This document shows, piece by piece, positions 10,096-21,649 of a stretch of 64,000 nucleotides of DNA. A program made the translations under genes and the position numbers. The stretch lies in assembly GCA_014155875.1 (NCBI GenBank), contig JACEFZ010013530.1, forward strand, positions 62,001 to 126,000. Reading direction: 5' to 3'. The stretch is from Cepaea nemoralis (Eukaryota; Mollusca; Gastropoda; Stylommatophora; Helicidae). Numbering within the stretch: the stretch's first letter is position 1; each line of letters opens with the position of its first letter. The notes beneath the pieces were generated by a model. That model made no database searches, had not been told where the DNA came from, and saw only the letters and a list, made by a program, of their open reading frames with translations.

Positions 10096-10429
10096 CTCTA
10101 CACCAACCTGCCTTCAATGGATGCAAGCTCTTCTCCTGGTTGGAATGACCTGAATGACGAAGCATTAGACTCCAGCATTGGAACTCAACAAGAGGATTCA
10201 TCAGTCCAATCCTAGTTCCACGCTTCCACTTTTGTGATCTTGTCAAATAAATAGAGTTCTTAAGCAGAGTGTTTATGTTTCTTGTTTCTTTAAAGAAATG
10301 TTTACAATGAGTCTAGTAATTACATGACAAGATCTAAACATGCCATAAAGAACAAAATGATGAATTTATAAATGTATGTAATACAGTATAAAATACAAGT
10401 ATTGATGTATGTCAGATGAGACCATTATA

Positions 10430-10578
10430 ACCCGGGAAGATTAACCCGGTCAACAAATGCCCGCAGAAGTCGGATGTGTCGGTCTAACAGCGCAGTAACG
10501 CAGCTCTGCTGTAAACAGGCACAACGCAATCACGTCCGAAAAAAACTCGGGATGAACACAGAAGAAGAAGAAGAAGGA
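10430..10578 (+). mobile_element. GAA-tailed SINE, copy 1
   Basis: About 145 bp: CGGGAAGATTAACCCGGTCAACAAATG..., AGCTCTGCTGTAAACAGGCACAACGC, AATCACGTCCG, then (GAA)n. The first and last blocks form short inverted repeats around CCCGGG/TCCGGA. Copies at 15303-15447 and 20842-20984 show the family. An A-box-like TCGGTCTAACAGC is present, but no B box was recognised. Confidence 0.65.
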
Positions 10579-10683
10579 GACCATTATAAAATAATTATCA
10601 TGTACAAACTATGATGGCAACTTTTACAAGTTAAAACCAAAACATCTAGGGAAGGACAGTAGTATGGAAGGAATTCTTCAAAT

Positions 10684-10770
<87 letters not shown>
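10684..10770. repeat. (TA)n microsatellite
   Basis: About 43 TA units directly before the ACTAGCTGACCCGGC repeat. It may be the target or part of that element. Confidence 0.95.
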
Positions 10771-10771
<1 letters not shown>

Positions 10772-10868
10772 TAGCTGACCCGGCCCGGCTTCGCCCAGAC
10801 TCTGGTGGGGAGCATCTCATTTAATTCATATAAGTAGTCATATAAGTTCTCGTTCCCGTTACCGACTA

Positions 10869-10915
<47 letters not shown>

Positions 10916-11103
10916 GACCCGGCCCATCTTCGCCCAGACTCTGATGGGGAGCATCTCATTTAATTCATATAAGTAGTCATATAAGTTCCCGTTCCGACTA
11001 TCTATCTGTCTGTCTGTCTGACCCGGCCCGGCATCGCCCAACTCCTGGTGGGGAGCATCTCATTTAATTCATATAAGTAGTCATATAAGTTCCCGTTCCC
11101 GAC

Positions 11104-11153
<50 letters not shown>

Positions 11154-11282
11154 TCTGTCTGTCTGTCTGTCTGACCCGGCCCAGCCCATGGTGGAGAGCA
11201 TCTCATTTAAATTATATAAGTAGTCATATAAGATCCCGTTCCCGACTATCTGTCTGACTGTCTGTCTGTCTTGGGTAAATGT

Positions 11283-12358
11283 AGGAGGGAGGAGGAAGAG
11301 GGAGGTGGAGGAGGGAAGAGGAGGGAGGAATAGGAGGGAGGAGGAGGGATTAGGAGGAGTAGGGTGGAGGAGGAGGCGAGGAGGGAGGAGGAAGAGGGAG
11401 GAGGAGAACGCAGGAGGAGAAGGGAGCAGGAGGAGGAGAGGGAGGAGGAGGAGAGAGTAGGAGGAGGGAGGAGGCGGAGGGAGAAGGAAGAGGGAGGAGG
11501 AGGAGGGAGGAGGGAGGAGGAGGAGGGAGGCGGAGAGAGGAGGAGGAAGAGGAATGAGGAGGAATGTGAAGGGAGGAGGGAGGCGGAGAGGAAGGAGGAG
11601 TGAGGAGGAGGGAGGAAGAAGGAGGAGGAGGAGTGGTGAGGAGGAGGGAGGAGGAGGAGGAATGTGAAGGGAGGTAGAGGGAGGAGGGGGAGGAGGGAGG
11701 AAGAAGGAGGAGGGAGGAGGAGGAGGAGGAAGAGGAATGTGAAGGGAGGAGGAGGTAGAGGGAGGAGGAGGAATGTGAAGGGAGGAGGAGGGAGGAGGAG
11801 GAGGAGGAGGGAAAAGGAGGGATGAGGGAAAAGGAGGGAGGAGGAGGAATGTGAAGGGAGGAGGAGGGGAGGAGGAAGAGTGGAGAGGAGGAGGGAGGAG
11901 GTAGAGGGAGGAGGAGGAGGGAAGAAAAGGGAGGAGGTAGAAGGGAGGAGGAGGAAGAGGGAGGAGGATGGAGGAGGGAGAGGGAGGAGGAAGGAAGAGG
12001 AAGAGGGAGGAGGGGAAGAGGAGGAGAAGAAGGGAGGAGGAGGGAAGAGGAGGAGGGAGAAGAAGGAAGGAGGGAGAATGAGGAGGGGAGGAAGGAAAGG
12101 GAGGTGGAAGAGGAGGAGGAGGGAGGAGGTAGAGGGAGGAGGAGGAGGAAGGAAAGGGAGGAGGAGGAGGAAGAGGGAAGAGGGAGAAAGAGGAGGGAGG
12201 ATGATAAGGGAGAAGGAGGCAGGAGGAGGAGGAGGGAGGCAGGAGGAGGAGGAGGGATGAGGAGGGAGAGGGAGGAGGAGGGAAGATGAGGGAGGAGGAA
12301 GAGGGAGGAGGAAGAGGAGAAGGGAGGAGGTAGAGGGAGGAGAAGAGAGGAGGAGAGA
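11283..12358. repeat. 1.1-kb (GGA)n polypurine tract
   Basis: The + strand is almost pure purine for over 1 kb (GGAGGAGGGAGGAGG...), with occasional GTAGAG or AATGTGAAGGGAGG breaks that recur at intervals. Pro/Ser/Leu-rich ORFs on the - strand (up to 373 codons) and Glu/Gly/Arg-rich ones on the + strand are composition artefacts. Confidence 0.95.
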
Positions 12359-12439
12359 GTTCGCCATTCCGAATTCATACTCGTCTAGTTCTTCCCTTCT
12401 ACACGACTGTAGATAACTTCCTTACACATAAAAAGATGA

Positions 12440-12570
12440 ATTGTTATTGATATTGCCGTGGCATGGAGGAATATCAGCAGCAGAGTTGATCCAAAAAACC
12501 AAAGACTGAGATCTACGGAGAGCCATGAACGCCTACGCCAGCCGGCACGGCACTTGATGATGATGATTGC
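12440..12570 (+). mobile_element. LINE 3'-end fragment
   Basis: CAGAGTTGATCCAAAAAACC, AGACTGAGATCTACGGAGAG and CATGAACGCCTACGCCAGCC, ending CGGCACGGCACTTGATGATGATGA, match the LINE end at 16.95-17.10 kb and its GATG-type tail. Confidence 0.4.
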
Positions 12571-12910
12571 CGTGTGACGATTCTGTGTAGTCACGTCATT
12601 TTCTTCCCTTTCCCTAGCGTTTTGGTTCGGGGATTCTTTCATCATCATCATCATATATTTACGTACGTATTTTGGGAGGGGGAGGAGGGAGGATGAGGAA
12701 GAAGAAAAAAAAACTATGACAGTTGACAGCTCTGGAATGAAAGGAAGGCGTGTAGAAAATTTCATCTCAATCGGATGGGCCGTTCGCGAACAAATAAAGG
12801 ACATACATATTTACATACATACATATATACATATATACATACACTTTGTTTTATAGATATAGATATATATATATGTTCCTCCTGGCATTTATTTATGATT
12901 TCTTTTACAG

Positions 12911-13279
12911 GGGAAATCTGATGACTTGGACCCTGGCATGAAACATGCTGAGGTGGGAGAGGGAATAGTAATTAACGACGAGAAACAAGTAGTTGGTGAA
13001 ACAGAAAATGGAAGAAAGCAAAACCTAACAGTCAAAGATGAGGGCAATCCATCAGACCCTGAGAAGTTAGCTTGTGGGTCACAAAGCCTGCAGCAGGATG
13101 TGGTGTCAGATGACAATAACAGCGTTGATGAACAAGAGGTTGAAAGTGAACATCAAGGGAAAGAAGAGGAGCTGACCAGTACTGATAAGGTTAAAGACAC
13201 TGGTGATGGACAGAAATTTACAGAAATCACTGGGACTAAAGTACGACATAGAAAAGGAAAGCATGACAGCGAACAATAA
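12911..13279 (+). CDS. RIC3: RIC-3-like chaperone, terminal exon
   Basis: After acceptor TTTTACAG the frame (phase 0) runs 122 codons to TAA at 13277-13279. It encodes a very acidic, disordered C-terminus (GKSDDLDPGMKHAEVGEG...) ending in a basic RHRKGKHDSEQ. RIC-3 C-termini are acidic and poorly conserved. The conserved middle of vertebrate RIC3 (the EDWEGYPEETYP region) is not seen between 8823 and 12910. The mollusc protein may lack it, or this may be a short isoform. Confidence 0.6.
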   Translation, partial: GKSDDLDPGMKHAEVGEGIVINDEKQVVGETENGRKQNLTVKDEGNPSDPEKLACGSQSLQQDVVSDDNNSVDEQEVESEHQGKEEELTSTDKVKDTGDGQKFTEITGTKVRHRKGKHDSEQ

Positions 13280-14882
13280 ACCCTGCAGCTACCTGTCTCT
13301 CAGTCTGGTGTATCCTGTGGAACAGTGGCCTGTGACTGTAGCATGTCACAGGTATCTTGGACGAGCAGTTTTCTCCAGTTTGGGCTGCTAATACAAGGTT
13401 GTCTGTGTCTCATTACTTTTTACATCATCTGTGAGTTCAAGTCTAATACTTGTCTTGCTGTTGTGTACCAACTATATTTGAGTTTTTTAAGTCAAGCTGT
13501 GTCCGTTTGCTTAGTTGTCTTCCTCGGGTATGTGTTATGACATTGCATGTCTTGAAACAGACATTTTAGATGAGACATATTTTAGTAGAAACCTACTATT
13601 CAGCTGCTGAAGTTAGGTTCCTCAAAGTACTGTGTGAGCTGTATTAGACCAGTTGTGTCGACTGTGAGTTTTGTTTCCCGGACACAGCTTGCTGTCATGT
13701 TTGATTAATTGTTGATAAACTGTAGCCATGTGTCTACATCTGTTCTTCTTTCTCCCTGTAGCTATTGTAAATTGTCAAGTGGTCAAACTGTTCATGTGTT
13801 AGCAAGCTGACCATTATGTTGTCAGTATGTATATTTGACCTCATTTTCACTATTCTCACATTATTGTTGGTGATTATTTATTCTGAGTCTCCATTCTTTT
13901 GTGCTTAAGTTGCTTGTTCATGAATATATTGAATATTTGTGTATTTCTTTATTTAAAGATCTTGCTATTTATTTAAATACTTTTAAGTAGATGTTTCTTG
14001 CTCCTTTTATTTTACTGTTTTATGACATTACTTAATATCTTAGTGTTTTTTCTAATTCCACAGAATTTGTGACAGAAATGTGTTTGTAGTAGTGTTTATT
14101 TTATTGAATACTTGTTTGTGCAGTGTTTCACAGAGTAGTGATAATTCTTTCTTATTGCCTATAAATATATATATGTTGCACTTCTGCATAATTAGCTATT
14201 GTCATTGTATGGTCAGTGGCTTCTGGTTATGTATATAGTCATCATTATTTACGCCTAACCAAGCTTCATGCACTTGTATGCACATCGCTGCCCTGAAATT
14301 GCATTTTCCAGAAGTGTCATCGGCACCCGTGTTGTGTTACCGTGGCCCTTACGGGAAGCCAAGAATAGTAACACTGCACCCTGCCATGACGTCATTAAAG
14401 GTGGCCAACAAGGATTTGCGTGAGATTGGCTACTTTATCCCATAGGGAACTTAGCTGCAGAATTCAACCAATCATGAGCATGTTGACAAAAGGCATTTCT
14501 ATTTTTGTACACTATTACTACAATGGCCTTGGTTGTCTGAGGGTCAATGCTCTATTACGTGATGAAAGGCGGAAGAAGTAGTTTCATCTAGTCTCTACAG
14601 ACAACATGATTATGTCAGGAGTAGCAGTTGAAGATAGTCACCACAATGTTGTTCAGTCTCTGGTTTGCATTTTTGTCTGTCTCCTTTGCGAGCCTTGCTG
14701 CTTTCTATTTTGCACTTTTAAAGTTCACAATCTCACAGTGTCAATGGTTAGGACTATGACATCATTTAATGGTGATTTCTTAATCACTAGTTTGTGGCAG
14801 TTTATTTGTGTGTGTGTGCAGGCAGTTCATTCTAATGTAGATCTGTGCTCTTCCTTGTAGTAGTGTAATCTGTAATAAAAAC
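13280..14882 (+). other. probable 3' untranslated region of the RIC3-like gene
   Basis: This 1.6-kb stretch is T-rich and low in repeats, with no LINE or SINE relic recognised, unlike its surroundings. It ends with AATAAA at about 14874, followed by a T-rich stretch. That fits a long 3' UTR, but an upstream polyadenylation site cannot be excluded. Confidence 0.4.
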
Positions 14883-15302
14883 ATTTTTTGTATTCATTGA
14901 GCTACTGAGTTTGATGCCTGAACTCATTGCTTGCCAAAGTGAGAAAAAGATTGCCACCTAGTGCTTCTTGCTCTCAAAATGTGATGCATCAGGAAGCTGC
15001 TTCAGGACAATTAGCAATTGAGCCACTCAGGGTGACATGTTTTTGAAAGTGATTGTTTTTAAATTGTGTATTATTTCTGTCAACTTTGTGCCATTTATAA
15101 TAGAAACTTGTTTGTTTCAAATACTATCATGTGTCTGAATGACTACAGTTTATATTCTTATTGTTGAGCGTACCTAAAAAAGTTGCAGTTGGTATCACTT
15201 TATCCTTGCATGTATCAGGACAGTACATGGCGTTAGGTTGAAGGGCGGAAGCCCAAGTGCTACTGGATTGTTACAAGTTAGCAACAATAAGTTCATTAAC
15301 AT
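14883..15302. other. no feature recognised
   Basis: Intergenic sequence between the RIC3 polyadenylation signal and the second GAA-tailed SINE. No ORF, exon or repeat family was recognised. Confidence 0.5.
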
Positions 15303-15447
15303 ATAGCCCCGGGGAGGTTAACCCGGTCAACAAATGCCCGCAGAAGTCGGATGTGTTGGCCTAATGGTGCAATAACGCAGCTCTGCTGTAAACAGGCACA
15401 ACGCAATCACGTCCGGAAAAAAAATTCCGGATGAGCGCAGAAGAAGA
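15303..15447 (+). mobile_element. GAA-tailed SINE, copy 2
   Basis: Starts CCCCGGGGAGGTTAACCCGG and ends ATTCCGGATGAGCGCAGAAG with the GAA tail. It has the best A-box match of the three copies (TTGGCCTAATGGTG, about 15356-15369), supporting a pol III ancestry. No B box was recognised. Confidence 0.7.
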
Positions 15448-15689
15448 AGATGATTAACATATAGATTTTACATGAGTTGTGCAGGATGGAAGTATTGTGC
15501 TTATAATATCATATGTGCTTGGGTTTCATCTTGTATAGTTTTCACCTGTTGTTACAGGAGCTTTGTTTATTCAGCTGTATGTAACATTTGAATGTCACAA
15601 ATTGTAGAGGCAAGTGTGTCCACTTTTACGCGTTGTGTATGGTGGGTTTAATATAATTATCAGGTTGATGCATGTAATTTAGATTTACA

Positions 15690-16060
15690 TGCATCACTGT
15701 TGGACATTGTAGTAATAGTGAATGGCAAAAAAATGTCCTTGAATATCCAGAAAACAGAAACGATGGTTTTATCAAAGAAAAAGATGATACCAGAATGTGA
15801 TATAACAATAGAAGAGAAATGCTTAACTAAGTGGATACATGTAAATAGCTAGGGGAAGTTATAACATCAGATGGAAGATATGTGACAGAGATTAAGAGCC
15901 AAGCAAAAGCTCCATTTCAGAAAATGAAAAGTATTTTATGCATTAATAAGTCACTGACAATCAATGTCAAAAAGAGAGTACTGAAATGAATACAACCTTT
16001 TTTGCTCTATGGCAGCGAAGCATGGAACTTGAATGAGCAATCTGCTTGAAAGCAAAGGAG
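15690..16060 (+). mobile_element. LINE reverse transcriptase relic
   Basis: Broken + frames read LNIQKTETMVLSKK, then VITSDGRYVTEIKSQAKAPF, then KSILCINKSLTINVKKRVLK and FLLYGSEAWNLNEQ. This is the thumb/C-terminal part of an RTE-like reverse transcriptase, parallel to 40.84-41.40 kb (ITSDGRCTTEIKNRMGQAKTAF). Stops and shifts mark an old copy. Confidence 0.6.
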
Positions 16061-16860
16061 TTATGGTTCCTGAGACAAATGTTACAAATACCTTGTGCCA
16101 AAGGGCAGGTACCCGCTATTGACGTCACTAAAAATATGTAGAGAATCCTGAAACCCAAAAGCTTACGGAATCTAGGATACAAGTAGTCAACAGAGAATCG
16201 TCACTCTGACATCAGTAGACAACAAGGGAGTTTTTTGCTGGAGTTTGCAAGGACAGGCTATGTTTCAACATTCGAACTGGCAAAGCGATTATTACAAGGA
16301 TGAAGTGGTGGCTAACAGTGGCTTGATAGAAGATCAGTGGATGGATGACACCGACAGGAAAAGGGATGAAGCAACGATGATGTTACGGAATGTCGCCGTC
16401 GACTGAAAACCCGCTAAACCTAGACAGATTGATCGGACAGCGTCACAAATGATGGACAGACGAAGGGAAGAATGAAGGTGATTAAGGGCTGAAAAGGAAA
16501 TAGGGTTAGTATGTTAACATGTTAGATATTATTTAATTAATTCTATTGCTGGCCTGGCAGCACAGGCCCTTAAGAGAAGATATTGACATTGTGACTGTAA
16601 CTTGTGTCAGCTGTGAGAATAAAGCAGCGATGATTTCCGATCTTCATCAAGAGTATACATTATCATTCATTGCCCGTTCCGGCTCCCGTTTATTTACAAT
16701 TATTTGCTGTTGATCATTTGAGCCGTGAAATTGACTTACCGTTCATTCCTTCATGTTAAGCAGTGGAATAGCGATAAGGCACCTTGGACTGCCAGAGTTA
16801 ACTAACAGTAATTGCCTGGAAAAAACTTATAAAAGTAGAACATATACAAGAATCAAAAAG
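16060..16860. other. no confident feature; probably LINE-derived
   Basis: The sequence continues the RT relic for about 100 bp. Beyond that no domain is readable. The rest is unassigned. Confidence 0.35.
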
Positions 16861-16869
16861 AGACAGTAA

Positions 16870-17100
16870 CATCTGTTGAAAAGAGAGGCATGGGAAAACA
16901 TCATGATGACTGGAATAAACACTGGGGAAAGAGGCAGACTAAGGAAAATGATGCTACATGGACTGAGATGGTGGCAGGGAGAATTATCATCAGCACAGTT
17001 GATCCAAGGACTGAGATGGTGGCAGGGAGAATTATCATCAGCACAGTTGATCCAAGGACTGAGGTCTATTGAGAGGCATGAACATCTACTCTAGTTGCCC
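16870..17100 (+). mobile_element. LINE 3'-end fragment with internal 48-bp duplication
   Basis: TGGAATAAACACTGGGGAAA... leads into ACTGAGATGGTGGCAGGGAG...GTTGATCCAAGG, which is present twice in tandem with a 48-bp period (from 16962 and 17010). It then ends GAGGTCTATTGAGAGGCATG. The end matches 12.44-12.57 kb. Confidence 0.45.
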
Positions 17101-17964
17101 AGACACATGATTATGCTGATGATCAGTCTTAAACTGTCATTGTCAACATTAATTGCTAGTTTAATCAACTTTTCTTCATCTCTGTACTTCTGTATTTAAA
17201 TACTTTATAAGAATGATTAGATACATGGTTTCATTTCCTATCATAATGTTTTCTTTATTCATAGTCAGATTGAAGATTTGTGTTTAAAAAGATATGTGTT
17301 GTACGTACAGTTTTTAGACATTTCCTAGTTTTTGGATGTCCGTCTCTCTTCTATTCTCACTCATCTAGTCATTTGAGACCAGTATAACTAAGTAATTCTT
17401 TTCTTCATTTTGTATATTCATGAATGTTTCATTAGTCAACTGCTCTCATGCAACTCTGAGACATGTACAAGTTATTTGACATATATCAGTTATTGTAGTT
17501 GTATTGTATACTGTTTTGTATGTATATTTCCATTCAATTTTTATAAATTAGGTATGGTTTGCTTACATTTTTTTAAAACATTTATTAATCACTAGACTTA
17601 GTTTAGGTAATTCACACATCACATCCAGACACTTTATCCTGGTTGTATGTAGGAAGTTATCTACTCGTTATCTTCCATGTCGCCAATTCTATTGTTGTTA
17701 ATTAATAACATATTACAGATCTATTGGGCTGTGTAGAATGTGATCATGATAAATATTGTTAAATACATTGTGGTTTTGAATGCCCTTAAAGTGTGCAATA
17801 TGCTTATAGCATCAGCCACGTGACATGCATGGTGGGTTACAGTGCTACTGGTCTTGACTTTCCATCTTGGCCTGCTAACACACGAGCGACATGTCATTTT
17901 AACACTGTAATACATACTGCTGTGTAGATGTGAATAGGTAGATAATTATAATTGTTGATCCCAC
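17101..17964. other. no feature recognised
   Basis: AT-rich intergenic sequence without a recognisable exon, repeat family or long ORF. Confidence 0.5.
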
Positions 17965-18165
17965 ATACCAGCATTTGAAACACAGCTGCGCATGATTTGG
18001 CAGCAGACAGCGTTGCATTGGTTTTTTATTAAATGGTATGGGTGCCGGTCATTCAGAAAGCAATGGCAAACTGAACGTAAACTTGCCAAGACATCACAAT
18101 AGCAAAAAATGCTGGTGTTGAATGCAACGTCCTGTAAAGGATATGCAGCTAACTTTTTAATTATA
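17965..18165 (+). mobile_element. tRNA-derived SINE with RTE-like 3' part, third copy
   Basis: Contains CAGAAAGCAATGGCAAACTGA, CTTGCCAAGACA and ends AACGTCCTGTAAAGGATATGCA, as in the copies at 6563 and 6915. The tRNA-like head is decayed. Confidence 0.55.
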
Positions 18166-18189
18166 ATTGTAGGCATCCATAGGTTTACA

Positions 18190-18465
18190 GCTGATTCACA
18201 ACTGTAGACATTAATAGGTACACAATTATGTAGACATTAATAGGTACACAATTATGTAGACATTAATAGGTACACAATTATGTAGACATTAATAGGTGCA
18301 CCACCATGTAGACAGTAATAGGTGCATCACTATGTAGACATTAATAGGTGCACCACCATGTAGACAGTAATAGGTGCACCACTATGTAGACATTAATAGG
18401 TGCACCACTTTATAGACATTAAGAAGTACACGACTGTGTACACATTAAGAGGTGCACCTGTGACG
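18190..18465. repeat. tandem repeat, 28-29 bp unit
   Basis: ATGTAGACATTAATAGGTACACAATT and variants (GGTGCACCACC) recur about nine times. Confidence 0.85.
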
Positions 18466-18479
18466 ATATTGGTGTGACT

Positions 18480-18720
18480 ATTATGTAGGCATTCATAGGA
18501 TTTTAGATGTCACAGTTGTATAGTCTTTAATATATACACAGCAGTGGTAATAATAATGTCACAAATGTGTAATCATTAATATGTACACAGCTGTGCTGAT
18601 AATTGTCACAAATGTATAGTCTTTAATATATACACAGCTGTGATGATATTATTGTCACAAATGTATAGTCATTAATATGCACACAGCCGTGGTGATAATT
18701 ATCACAAATGTATAGTCATG
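18480..18720. repeat. tandem repeat, about 60-bp unit
   Basis: GTCACAAATGTATAGTC, TTAATATATACACAGC and TGTGATGATAATT follow each other four times with divergence. It directly follows the 28-bp array. Confidence 0.75.
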
Positions 18721-18761
18721 AGCAGGCAGACCTGTATGATGATACTAATGTACTAATGTCA

Positions 18762-18885
<124 letters not shown>

Positions 18886-18889
18886 TGCG

Positions 18890-19650
18890 CACGCACATAC
18901 ACACACACACACAGTCATAAACAATAAGAATACTGCTATCTGATTATGTTGAAAGGCAGTCATGCTGTTTACTGTAGAATATTTTAGTTTGTGTGCAATA
19001 ATCTGTGCAATATTTACTTATTTTATGTAACACAATACACAGATCTCATATGTTTTAATATTGCCTTTCCAGTATACTATTTTACTTAACATGTGGTTTA
19101 TGTTTCTCTGCTGAATTGAATTTGTTCTGTAGACATTTTTTGTGCAAACAGTTTTAACGTGTATCATTTTATACATTTATCTTCTAAGTCATCAGTGGTC
19201 ATTTTACAACCAGGGACATATCTTGTGACATTGTTTTGCATGTGAAAATTGTATTATTCTGTCACCTTTAATCTTTATGTGTGTTTTTTTTCTATAGCGT
19301 TTCACTAGTTTTAACTCATACAAGCTTTTTATTTTCTCCTGCCTGCTCATAAATGCTACCCATACATTTAGAGGTTGGGGTATGATAGACAGAGGCAGGG
19401 TATTCATTATTGAAAGTGGGTACATTTTGAAATGCATGCTGATCAATTATTTTCTCATGTGCTTAATTATTTCATTGTGATTTATTGATATGCTTACACA
19501 TATTGAAAATCTAGTGGGAAAGTAGTGTTTGACTGCTTTGACATTACTACGTGAATATTTCTTGATTGAAATGTATACATTTACAAGTACAAAGAACAAA
19601 AATGTTCTATAAGTGGACACAAATTACCATTCATGTCTTTCTTCTCATGG
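18890..19650. other. no feature recognised
   Basis: AT-rich intergenic sequence. The - strand ORF at 19204-19446 has no recognised domain and no splice context. Confidence 0.45.
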
Positions 19651-19885
19651 GAGCCATGGTATGGCGGCGGCTAGCACGCTTGTGTGTTAGCTTGATGATC
19701 ACGTGTTGGACTTTCCATCGAGTCAGGAATTTGTTTTAATAGACCTGAGCTCCCAGTTAGACCCCGCCTAAAATGGTTACCCCAGAAATGTTCTGGAAAA
19801 TAGCATCTGCCAGCATGATACAAATCTGGCGCTAGCACCATGTACCCTGTGTGCACCAGTCCATGAGACAGGGCCCGCTACTTGT
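19651..19885 (+). mobile_element. tRNA-derived SINE, family B, second copy
   Basis: GGCGGCTAGCACGCTTGTGTG, CCTAAAATGG, CCCAGAAATGTTCTGGAAAA, GCTAGCACCATGTACCC and AGACAGGGCCC align in order with 8362-8610. Confidence 0.5.
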
Positions 19886-20139
19886 CTTTTACTACATCTT
19901 GGTCTCAGATGGTGCCACGTGTGTTCATGGTTTCTTTAAACTAACAGTGTAATTATAGCACAGGGGCCTCCAGTATTTCCCCCATCATTTACAAAGACTT
20001 TAGTATCTCCGCTGCCAGTTTCATGGAAAATAATTTTGCATCTTAGTTTCAAATTCTTGTTTATATGTTACCAAACAAAACGCTAAATTTGGTTATGTAT
20101 CAGTACCGTAGATAACATGTGATCTAACTATCTAACTGG

Positions 20140-20540
20140 TAGAAATCAGCCTTAAACAAATGTGATCTGACTACTAACATTGTTATAAATCAGAACAACA
20201 CATGGCATGTGATTTGTCTACCTAATATTGTTATAAATCAGTACCAAACATGGGCATGTGATCTGTCTACCTAACATTGTTATAAATCAGTACCAAACAT
20301 GACATGTGATCTGTCTACCTAACATTGTTATAAATCAGTACCAAACATGACATGTGATCTGTCTACCTAACATTGTTATAAAATCAGCACTAAACATGAC
20401 ATGTGATCTATCAACTTACTGCGTAACACTATTATAAATCATAACTACACATCTGTGGTCAAATTACATAACACTGTTATAAATCAGAACTAATCATGAC
20501 ATTTGATATATCTACTTAACATTGTTATGAATCAGAACTA
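20140..20540. repeat. tandem repeat, about 46-bp unit
   Basis: ATGTGATCTGTCTACCTAAC followed by ATTGTTATAAATCAGTACCA, about eight copies, the central ones nearly identical and the edges diverged. Confidence 0.85.
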
Positions 20541-20659
20541 AGCCTAATACTGTTGTCAATTAGCACTAGACACAACCTTTATTCTATATTTCTCATAGTT
20601 TATTCACACATATCTTATGTCCTATTTAGTTATGAACCACTGTTTTGGCCAAACATATT

Positions 20660-20815
20660 CAGCATCTCTGTTGAGATTCTCTACACATGAGGTGAGGGTT
20701 GACAGACATATTTAGTGTCTCTGTTGAGATTCTCTACACATGAGGTGAGGGTTGACAGACATATTTAGTGTCTCTGTTGAGATTCTCTGCATATGAGGTG
20801 GAGGTTGACATACTT
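20660..20815. repeat. tandem repeat, about 60-bp unit, three copies
   Basis: TCTCTGTTGAGATTCTCTAC, ACATGAGGTGAGGGTTGACA, GACATATTTAGTG. Confidence 0.85.
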
Positions 20816-20841
20816 TCATGTAATATCAGACGACTGCTACC

Positions 20842-20984
20842 TGGGAAGGTAACCCTGTCAACAAATGCCTGAAGAAGTCAGATGTGTCGGCCGAAAGGTG
20901 CAAATATCGCAGCTCTGCTTTAAACAGGCATAACGCAGTTACGTCTAAAACAACATTCCTGACGAATGCAGAAGAAGAAGAAGA
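20842..20984 (+). mobile_element. GAA-tailed SINE, copy 3
   Basis: Diverged copy: GGGAAGGTAACCCTGTCAAC..., TCGGCCGAAAGGTGCAAATA, GCAGCTCTGCTTTAAACAGG and (GAA)n at the end. Less similar than copies 1 and 2, hence older. Confidence 0.65.
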
Positions 20985-21640
20985 CTACTGCTGAAATAAT
21001 TGACAGCTAACTTACATTGTGAGTTTTAAGCTTTTTTCATTTGAGCTAACTGGATGTGAAACATTACTGAGCTTATCAAGATCAACAACCATGTGTTTGG
21101 AGGATGTATTTGCAAGGAGAATGTGCATTACTGCCTTGTGTTCTGACACCCATTACACATACACACACATAACTGACCTGAAATGATGCCTATGATTTGA
21201 ATCAGTAGGAAAAGGATGTTTGTTACAGATATCTGTGAATCTTCAACAAAATGTGAGGAATAGTTACACTTGTCTTTCAGCAAGCATCTTAGCCTGTAAA
21301 ATGTCCACACTGCTATAATGGTATGCAGAGATGCAGACACTTGTAGTGTGCTGTATGTTGCTGTCTGCTGTATCCAGCAGATGTGTTCTGCTATGTTGAA
21401 CAATGTCACTGCACATTGGGCATTCCCATGTCTTCTCAGTCCCTCGATGCAGCAGCCAGGTATTTCTGTTCACTGTTCCCACAAGAGTTGGTTATGGGAT
21501 CTCCTCTCTTTCCCTCGAGGGTGACATTGATGTACTTGACCAGGCTTCACCCCAGTTAATATCATTAGGCTAGCGTTCAAATCTCGTCATTATCCGCCAA
21601 CTGAGTTCATAATACATTGGTTATATCAGCCCTGCCGATG
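20985..21640. other. no feature recognised
   Basis: No exon, RNA gene or repeat family was recognised. Confidence 0.45.
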
Positions 21641-21649
21641 CTTCTTCCC

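Larger units (their letters stand above)
10771..12870 (+). mobile_element. dispersed element: CTAGCTGACCCGGC head, TTTATAGATATAGAT tail, copy 1
   Basis: The head is a module of about 90 bp (CTGACCCGGCCCGGCTTCGCCCAG, then GGGGAGCATCTCATTTAATTCATATAAGTAGTC, then a CTGT microsatellite) repeated four times at 10771-11275. The tail at about 12725-12870 reads GGAATGAAAGGAAGGCG, AAATTTCATCTCAATCGGATGG, CCGTTCGCGAAC, (CATA)n, TTTTATAGATATAGAT. The copy at 23640-24472 has the same head and tail. Here the two are separated by the GGA tract and by a LINE-like end (about 12440-12570). No coding capacity was seen. Related head and tail motifs are widespread in invertebrates, but the class is not certain to me. 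Confidence 0.55.

Noticed and set aside
11246..12378. ORFs of 342 and 373 codons rich in Pro, Ser and Leu on the - strand
   Set aside because: They are translations of the (GGA)n tract; all frames are open for compositional reasons.
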